This document shows, piece by piece, positions 41,627 through 46,457 of a stretch of DNA of 46,457 bases (positions within the stretch are counted from its first letter, which is position 1; each line of letters begins with the position of its first letter). The DNA comes from Methylophilaceae bacterium (GTDB lineage: Bacteria; Pseudomonadota; Gammaproteobacteria; Burkholderiales; Methylophilaceae): assembly GCA_013141125.1 (NCBI GenBank), contig JABFRO010000003.1, positions 1 through 46,457 on the forward strand, given 5' to 3'. Below the pieces are notes generated by a model, which was given only the letters and a program-made list of their open reading frames with translations, ran no database searches and was not told the DNA's origin. The translations under genes were made by a program, and so were the position numbers.

Positions 41627-43024
41627 ATGGTTAAGAAACGTGCTGCTGTAACCAAGCTTTTTGTACTGGATACCAATGTGCTGATGCATGATCCTTCCAG
41701 CTTGTTTCGCTTTGAAGAGCATGACATTTTTCTGCCCATGGTGACGCTGGAAGAGCTGGATAACCACAAAAAAGGCATGACTGAAGTGGCGCGTAATGCG
41801 CGTCAAACCAGCCGTAACCTGGAAGAAATTGTCGGGCCAACACTGGTGGATCTGGAAAAAGGTTCGCCGCTGTCCATTCGCGGCAATACCCATGTGAGCG
41901 GTCACTTGTTCTTGCAAGCGGCGGCAGTCAGCACTGAGTTGCCCATGTTGGCGGGCGGCAAGGCGGATAACGAAATTTTGAGCGTGGTTTGGGATTTGCA
42001 AAAGAAGCATCCCAATCGCCAGGTTATTCTGGTTAGCAAAGACATCAACATTCGCATTAAAGCGCGCGCTTTGGGCATTCCGGCAGAAGACTACTTTAAC
42101 GATAAAGTGCTGGAAGATACCGATTTGTTGTACAGCGGCATGAAAGAGCTGCCAGCCAATTTTTGGGAAACCCACAGCAAGGCGCTGGAATCCTGGCAGG
42201 AAGCAGGGCGCATGTTTTATCGCATTACCGGCCCGATTTGCACTAGCCTGTTGATTAACCAATTTGTGTATTATGAATTTGAAAAACCTTTTCATGCCAT
42301 AGTGCGCAATGTGACAGGTAATATCGCCGTGTTGGAAGTGATACACGATTACACCCAGGCCAAGCATGGCATTTGGGGCATCGCAGCGCGCAATCGTGAA
42401 CAAAACTTTGCCCTGAATTTACTCATGGATCCTGAAATTGATTTTGTTTCATTATTAGGCCAGGCCGGAACCGGTAAAACCTTGCTTACATTAGCCGCCG
42501 CCTTGACGCAAACGCTGGATAAAAAGTTGTATAGCGAGATTGTCATGACCCGTGCCACCGTCTCTGTGGGCGAGGATATTGGCTTTTTGCCAGGCACCGA
42601 AGAAGAAAAAATGGCACCGTGGATGGGGGCGCTGGAAGATAATCTGGACGTACTCAATAAAACGGACGAAGAAGCGGGCGATTGGGGACGTGCCGCCACA
42701 CAGGATTTGATTCGATCAAGAATCAAGGTTAAATCCTTGAACTTTATGCGTGGACGAACCTTTTTAAGCAAGTTTTTGATTATTGATGAAGCGCAAAATC
42801 TCACGCCCAAACAAATGAAAACGCTTATTACCCGCGCTGGCCCTGGTACCAAAGTGGTCTGCCTGGGCAATATCTCGCAAATTGATACGCCTTACTTAAC
42901 CGAAGGCAGCTCCGGTTTGACTTATGTGGTTGACCGCTTCAAGGGCTGGGAACACAATGGAACGGTAACGCTGGTGCGTGGCGAGCGTTCGCGGCTAGCT
43001 GATTTTGCTGCCGAGGCCTTATAA
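41627..43024 (+). CDS. PIN domain - PhoH-like ATPase
   Basis: 465 residues. An N-terminal PIN nuclease domain (about 1-140: KLFVLDTNVLMHDPSSLFRF, LEELDNHKKGM, acidic residues of the metal site) is joined to a PhoH-type P-loop ATPase with GQAGTGKTLLTLAAAL, VGEDIGFLPGTEEEK, FLIIDEAQNLTPKQMKTLIT and GNISQIDTPYL. This PIN-PhoH (YlaK type) architecture is proposed to act as an RNA helicase/nuclease or toxin-like RNA processing enzyme. AAAGGA ribosome-binding site. Co-directional with bcp. Confidence 0.92.
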   Translation: MVKKRAAVTKLFVLDTNVLMHDPSSLFRFEEHDIFLPMVTLEELDNHKKGMTEVARNARQTSRNLEEIVGPTLVDLEKGSPLSIRGNTHVSGHLFLQAAAVSTELPMLAGGKADNEILSVVWDLQKKHPNRQVILVSKDINIRIKARALGIPAEDYFNDKVLEDTDLLYSGMKELPANFWETHSKALESWQEAGRMFYRITGPICTSLLINQFVYYEFEKPFHAIVRNVTGNIAVLEVIHDYTQAKHGIWGIAARNREQNFALNLLMDPEIDFVSLLGQAGTGKTLLTLAAALTQTLDKKLYSEIVMTRATVSVGEDIGFLPGTEEEKMAPWMGALEDNLDVLNKTDEEAGDWGRAATQDLIRSRIKVKSLNFMRGRTFLSKFLIIDEAQNLTPKQMKTLITRAGPGTKVVCLGNISQIDTPYLTEGSSGLTYVVDRFKGWEHNGTVTLVRGERSRLADFAAEAL

Positions 43025-43105
43025 AAGCTGTCAACATCCACCAGTCTTGCTCAACCATCTCAATAGAAAGAATCTGCGCCAGGAGTACTGGCGACTAAAA
43101 GTGCA

Positions 43106-44266
43106 ATGAATCTGGGTTTTTATATCATCTTACTAGCGCAGTTTTTATCTGCGCTAGCCGATAACGCACTGCTGTTTGCGGCCATTGCCTTGCTCAAAGT
43201 GATGAGTGCGCCAGATTGGCATACGCCACTACTGATGCAGTTCTTTGTCATTTCCTACATCCTGCTGGCACCCTTTGTTGGCTCCATTGCCGATGCGTTT
43301 CCCAAAGGACGTGTCATGCTGGCCTCCAACAGCATAAAAATCATCGGTAGCGTTTCCATGTTGCTGGGGATGCAGCCACTGTATGCCTATGGCATCGTCG
43401 GCATAGGTGCGGCGGCTTATTCACCCGCCAAATACGGCATTCTTACAGAGCTTTTACCTGCCGCCATGCTGGTAAAAGCCAACGGCTGGATGGAAGGTTC
43501 CACGGTTATCGCCATTATTCTGGGCGCTATTGTTGGTGGAAAACTGGCAAGTGTAGATCCGCACCTGGCCATGGTCATCATTACCGGGTTGTATCTGGCT
43601 GCGGCCGGATTCAACCTGTATATCCCGCATCTCCCTATCGACCATAAATTGCCCAAAAGAGACCCTCTATATGTATTGCGCGATTTCTGGCATTCTTTTA
43701 GAACCCTTTGGGCAGATACGCAGGGGCAAGTGGCGTTGGCGGTAACCACGCTGTTTTGGGGCGCGGGAGCCACGCTCAGGCTCGTGGTATTAGCCTGGGC
43801 AGCCATAGCCCTCAATTTTGATATTGCTCATGCCACGCAGCTCATCGCCACTGTAGCCATAGGTATCGCCGTAGGCTCCGTGGTTGCAGCCAAATACATC
43901 AACCTGGAAGATTCTGCCAAAGTGCTACCTGCTGGCATTGTCATGGGCTTATTGGTGATTGCCATGATTTTTGTGCATGATTGGCGTGTAGCTGCCGCGC
44001 TCTTGTTTGTCATTGGCGTACTCAGTGGTTTTTTTGTGGTACCGCTAAATGCCTTGCTACAGCATCGGGGTCACCTTCTCATCGGCTCTGGACACTCTAT
44101 CGCCGTACAAAACTTTAATGAAAATTTAGGCATTCTGACATTGATCGGTGTTTACACCTTGATGGTCAAAGCGGATATTGCCATTAACCTTATCGTGGTG
44201 GTTTTTGGATTATTTGTCAGCCTGAGCATGAGTGTGATCTACAAGCTATATCGCAATCAGCTGTAG
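43106..44266 (+). CDS. lplT: Lysophospholipid transporter LplT (MFS)
   Basis: 386 residues, about 11-12 membrane segments. MNLGFYIILLAQFLSALADN (LplT-like start), the MFS loop DAFPKGRVMLASN after segment 2, and AAYSPAKYGILTELLP match LplT, which flips lysophospholipids across the inner membrane for reacylation by Aas. AGGAG lies 18 bases before the ATG, so translation signals are modest. No acyltransferase gene is adjacent. A hairpin follows. Confidence 0.85.
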   Translation: MNLGFYIILLAQFLSALADNALLFAAIALLKVMSAPDWHTPLLMQFFVISYILLAPFVGSIADAFPKGRVMLASNSIKIIGSVSMLLGMQPLYAYGIVGIGAAAYSPAKYGILTELLPAAMLVKANGWMEGSTVIAIILGAIVGGKLASVDPHLAMVIITGLYLAAAGFNLYIPHLPIDHKLPKRDPLYVLRDFWHSFRTLWADTQGQVALAVTTLFWGAGATLRLVVLAWAAIALNFDIAHATQLIATVAIGIAVGSVVAAKYINLEDSAKVLPAGIVMGLLVIAMIFVHDWRVAAALLFVIGVLSGFFVVPLNALLQHRGHLLIGSGHSIAVQNFNENLGILTLIGVYTLMVKADIAINLIVVVFGLFVSLSMSVIYKLYRNQL

Positions 44267-44278
44267 ACAAACGCAAAC

Positions 44279-44305
44279 CATGGTTAGCCGCCACGGCTAA
44301 CCATG
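44279..44305 (+). terminator. Hairpin after lplT
   Basis: CATGGTTAGCCG (44279-44290) and CGGCTAACCATG (44294-44305) form a perfect 12-bp stem with a CCA loop, 12 bp after the lplT stop, between convergent genes. The T content afterwards is modest; it may serve both strands. Confidence 0.6.
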
Positions 44306-44396
44306 TCGCTTCTCTGCTCTGGTCGTTTGCATCCACTTTGTATATCTGTATCCGTGCCATCACATCGCACCTTTTGCATCATGCTTTGCACCAGAT

Positions 44397-45011
44397 TCAT
44401 TCCCGCGTCCTGAACCACCCTGTCAAGCTGATACGTTGCCGTTTGGCAGGCAATACTTCATGCCAGAATTGGTCGGACAAAAACACTACCAGAGTGCTAC
44501 CTATAGGCTCAATATCGAGGTAAGTTTCTTCATGCCTGCCATTCAGATAAAACCGTAACTGCCCGCCATCTTCGGCCTGCCAGGCATGGTTCAGATAAAG
44601 TATGCAGCTGATTTGCCGGTGCTGTTTATCCTGAAACTGATCCAGATGTTTGCGGTAAATCGCGCCGGTGGGGTAAATGGCGAAGTGGCTTTCCAGCTCG
44701 AACAGTCCCAGATAGAAATGAAGATTCAGCTGCTCGCGCAGGGTATCCATGGTCTGCAAATACGACTTTTGCACGCGGCTGGCGTTGGCATCTTCCAGCC
44801 AGTGGATGAAGTCTCCACGCATTTTATTATCTGCAGTTGTGGCGTTGCTGCTGCCGGTCACTGCGCGGCGCATTTCTCCGGCGACTTGCAATTGTCTGGC
44901 TTCATCGGCCAGTGCAGCAATTTGTGCGGGCGGCAAAAAATCGGGAATAATGGCAAAGCCATCGCTGGCGATTGCGGTGATGATGGATTCTATTTTGCTA
45001 TCTATCGGCAT
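44397..45011 (-). CDS. 2-oxoglutarate/Fe(II)-dependent oxygenase (prolyl hydroxylase-like)
   Basis: 204 residues. The iron-binding facial triad is YRKHLDQF (H-x-D, about 127-129) and the distal His in FLSDQFWHEVLPA (about 186), followed by Arg of RISLTGWFRTRE for 2-oxoglutarate. The double-stranded beta helix with GGQLRFYL and STLVVFLS matches the P4H-like family (COG3751). The substrate is unknown; related enzymes hydroxylate proline in proteins or EF-Tu. It overlaps dppC by 14 bases, so it is translated in coupling with the transporter. Confidence 0.85.
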   Translation of the reverse strand: MPIDSKIESIITAIASDGFAIIPDFLPPAQIAALADEARQLQVAGEMRRAVTGSSNATTADNKMRGDFIHWLEDANASRVQKSYLQTMDTLREQLNLHFYLGLFELESHFAIYPTGAIYRKHLDQFQDKQHRQISCILYLNHAWQAEDGGQLRFYLNGRHEETYLDIEPIGSTLVVFLSDQFWHEVLPAKRQRISLTGWFRTRE

Positions 45012-45807
45012 TATTTCTCTTTACATCCCAGGCATCGCGCAATTGGTCGCCCAATACATTGACCGCCAACACCAGTGACATCAAACTCACGCCCACTGCC
45101 AATACATAATGCGGCGCAATCAACAAATAACGCACCCCATCACGTAACATGCCACCCCACGACGCATGGGGGGCTTGTATGCCCAAGCCAAGAAAAGATA
45201 AGCTGGCTTCGGCGATAACCAATCCGGCGATGCTATAGGTGGCTTCCACCACCAGCGGTGCCAGCAGTAGCGGCAGCATGTGTTTGAACATGATGCGCGG
45301 CACCGATGCCCCCAGTGCTTGTGCTGCCAACACATGCTGGCGATGGCGTAGTGCCAGTGCCTGCGCACGGGTTAGCCGTGCATAACCCACCCATGAAGTC
45401 AGGCACAGCGCCAGTAGCAGATTATTCAAACCGGGGCCCAATACGGCAGCAAAAGCAATCGCCAGCAAGATGCCGGGGAAGGCCAGAAACACATCGGTAA
45501 TCTGCATCAGCAGCCTATCCACCCAGCCGCCAAAATAGCCCGCAATCAGGCCGACAGCCGTACCAAAACTCAGCGTAATAATCGACACCAACAGCGCCAC
45601 CGTTAGTGCTGTTTGTGCGCCTACCATCAGCCGCGCCAGCACATCTCGGCCAAGATCATCATTTCCTAACAACGCTTGTAAATTGGGTGTGGATAAAATA
45701 TGATCGAGATCAATCGCATCGGCATGATGATTAAAAAACACCGAGGCCAGCGCTACGCAAATCCAGAGCATGATGACCGCGATAGTCCAATTCAGCTTCA
45801 TATTCAT
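44998..45807 (-). CDS. Peptide/nickel ABC transporter permease, DppC-like
   Basis: 269 residues, about six membrane segments. LLGNDDLGRDVLARLMVGAQ (about 47-66) is typical of the C-subunit of DppBC/OppBC permeases, and ASVPRIMFKHMLPLLLAP (about 190) is the EAA-type coupling loop. It forms a heterodimer with the preceding DppB-like subunit. The start ATG overlaps the dppB stop by 4 bases. Substrate could be peptides or a metal complex; binding protein and ATPases are not in the window. Confidence 0.88.
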   Translation of the reverse strand: MNMKLNWTIAVIMLWICVALASVFFNHHADAIDLDHILSTPNLQALLGNDDLGRDVLARLMVGAQTALTVALLVSIITLSFGTAVGLIAGYFGGWVDRLLMQITDVFLAFPGILLAIAFAAVLGPGLNNLLLALCLTSWVGYARLTRAQALALRHRQHVLAAQALGASVPRIMFKHMLPLLLAPLVVEATYSIAGLVIAEASLSFLGLGIQAPHASWGGMLRDGVRYLLIAPHYVLAVGVSLMSLVLAVNVLGDQLRDAWDVKRNNADR

Positions 45808-46457
45808 ACGGTGAATCTGACGCGCGGATCCAAACGTGCGTAGAGAAAATCGGTCAACAGATTGACCAGCACATAAATCAGGGCAATTACCAGCACACAG
45901 GCTTGCGTGACCGGATAATCACGCTTTTCGATGGATTCCACTAGCAATCGACCCACACCATCCCAGCCGAACACAGTTTCTGTAATCACCGCACCGGCGA
46001 GCAAGGAACCAAGTTGCAAACCGATCACGGTCACCACCGGTAACAAGGCGGCACGCAGGGCATGGTGCAAAATCACCATGCGCTCCGGCAGCCCTTTGGC
46101 ACGCGCGGTACGCACAAAATCCTCATGCAGTACTTCCAGCAGACTCGCGCGCGTCATGCGCGTGAGTATCGCCGCCAAACCAAAGCCCAGCGTTAACGCG
46201 GGTAACACCATGGAAGCCACTCCGTCCATGCCGCTTACCGGCAACCAGCCCAGCCACAACGCAAACACCAGCATCAGCAACGGCCCCAACCAGAAATGCG
46301 GCATGGCAGAAAGCGTTAAACTCAACAAAGTGGCCAGCTTATCCGGCCATTGGTGCTGTTTAAGCGCGGCCACTATGCCCAGCGGCAAACCTAGGCACAA
46401 GGCAATTAATAAGGCAGTAATGGCCAGGCTGGCAGTTGCAGGCAGGCGCTCGGCAAG
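45804..46457 (-). CDS. Peptide/nickel ABC transporter permease, DppB-like, N-terminus outside
   Basis: The frame is open to the window end (minus strand; the first codon seen is at 46455-46457), so the start is beyond it. Visible: the membrane segment SLAITALLIALCLGLPLGIV, then LSAMPHFWLGPLLMLVFA, EDFVRTARAKGLPERMVILHHAL (EAA loop) and the C-terminal segments ending YARLDPRVRFTV. About 218 residues are present, of about 310 expected. First visible gene of the dppB-dppC-oxygenase unit. Confidence 0.88.
   Translation of the reverse strand, partial: LAERLPATASLAITALLIALCLGLPLGIVAALKQHQWPDKLATLLSLTLSAMPHFWLGPLLMLVFALWLGWLPVSGMDGVASMVLPALTLGFGLAAILTRMTRASLLEVLHEDFVRTARAKGLPERMVILHHALRAALLPVVTVIGLQLGSLLAGAVITETVFGWDGVGRLLVESIEKRDYPVTQACVLVIALIYVLVNLLTDFLYARLDPRVRFTV

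Noticed and set aside
1-46457. CRISPR arrays, rRNA genes, replication origin, toxin-antitoxin or phage modules
   Set aside because: No regularly spaced repeats, no rRNA sequence, no DnaA-box cluster and no phage structural genes were seen.

Overview
This 46.5 kb chromosomal window looks betaproteobacterial. The block TPR protein - lolB - ispE - tRNA-Gln - prs - rplY - pth - ychF, with mutM beside it, is a conserved betaproteobacterial arrangement. RdgC, the short HypF and the hypABFCDE-hoxA-hoxC-hoxJ order (as in Ralstonia eutropha) fit the same class. A Nitrosomonadales/Gallionellaceae-like host is a guess from gene content, not something a motif proves.

Layout. (1) 1-6.3 kb: the end of a surface-glycan locus (asparagine-synthase-like protein, GT11 fucosyltransferase fragment, GT2 glycosyltransferase, left-handed beta-helix acyltransferase), wrecked by an intact IS630 element, a premature stop codon, and a patchwork of IS30, IS3 and IS1380 remnants. 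(2) 6.5-16.8 kb: stand-alone genes: TerC/Alx membrane protein, HtpX, ribosome hibernation factor, NhaR-like LysR regulator, three-PAS GGDEF protein, RdgC, a secreted His/Gly- and Tyr/Pro-rich protein, two lipoproteins and a DUF2252 protein. (3) 16.9-26.3 kb: a [NiFe]-hydrogenase maturation locus. hypA, hypB, short hypF, hypC, hypD and hypE are complete and tightly packed, and nikR and a NiCoT nickel permease are intact. Around them lie fragments: an apparent HupK/HoxV tail cut by a decayed IS3 copy, a HoxA receiver fragment joined to the tail of the regulatory hydrogenase large subunit HoxC/HupV, and a HoxJ/HupT kinase with two frameshifts and deletions. No hydrogenase structural gene survives here. 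(4) 26.7-35.4 kb: selO, then the minus-strand housekeeping block. (5) 35.8-39.8 kb: a four-gene GldA/GldF/GldG/DUF4340-type ABC module between the TPR gene and mutM. (6) 39.8-46.5 kb: mutM, bcp-type peroxiredoxin, PIN-PhoH ATPase, lplT, and a minus-strand dppB-dppC-oxygenase operon running off the window.

The main biological story is region 3. A hydrogen-sensing regulatory circuit (HoxA/HoxC/HoxJ) has been eroded by deletion, while nickel uptake, nickel-responsive regulation and the hydrogenase cofactor assembly line remain intact. This suggests that a hydrogenase encoded elsewhere still needs Hyp proteins but is no longer H2-regulated. A TTATGA-N15-TCATAA dyad over the nickel-permease promoter is a candidate NikR operator. 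Other points: a diguanylate cyclase lacking a metal-binding Asp, several long palindromic intergenic repeats, and the poorly characterised GldAFG-DUF4340 module.
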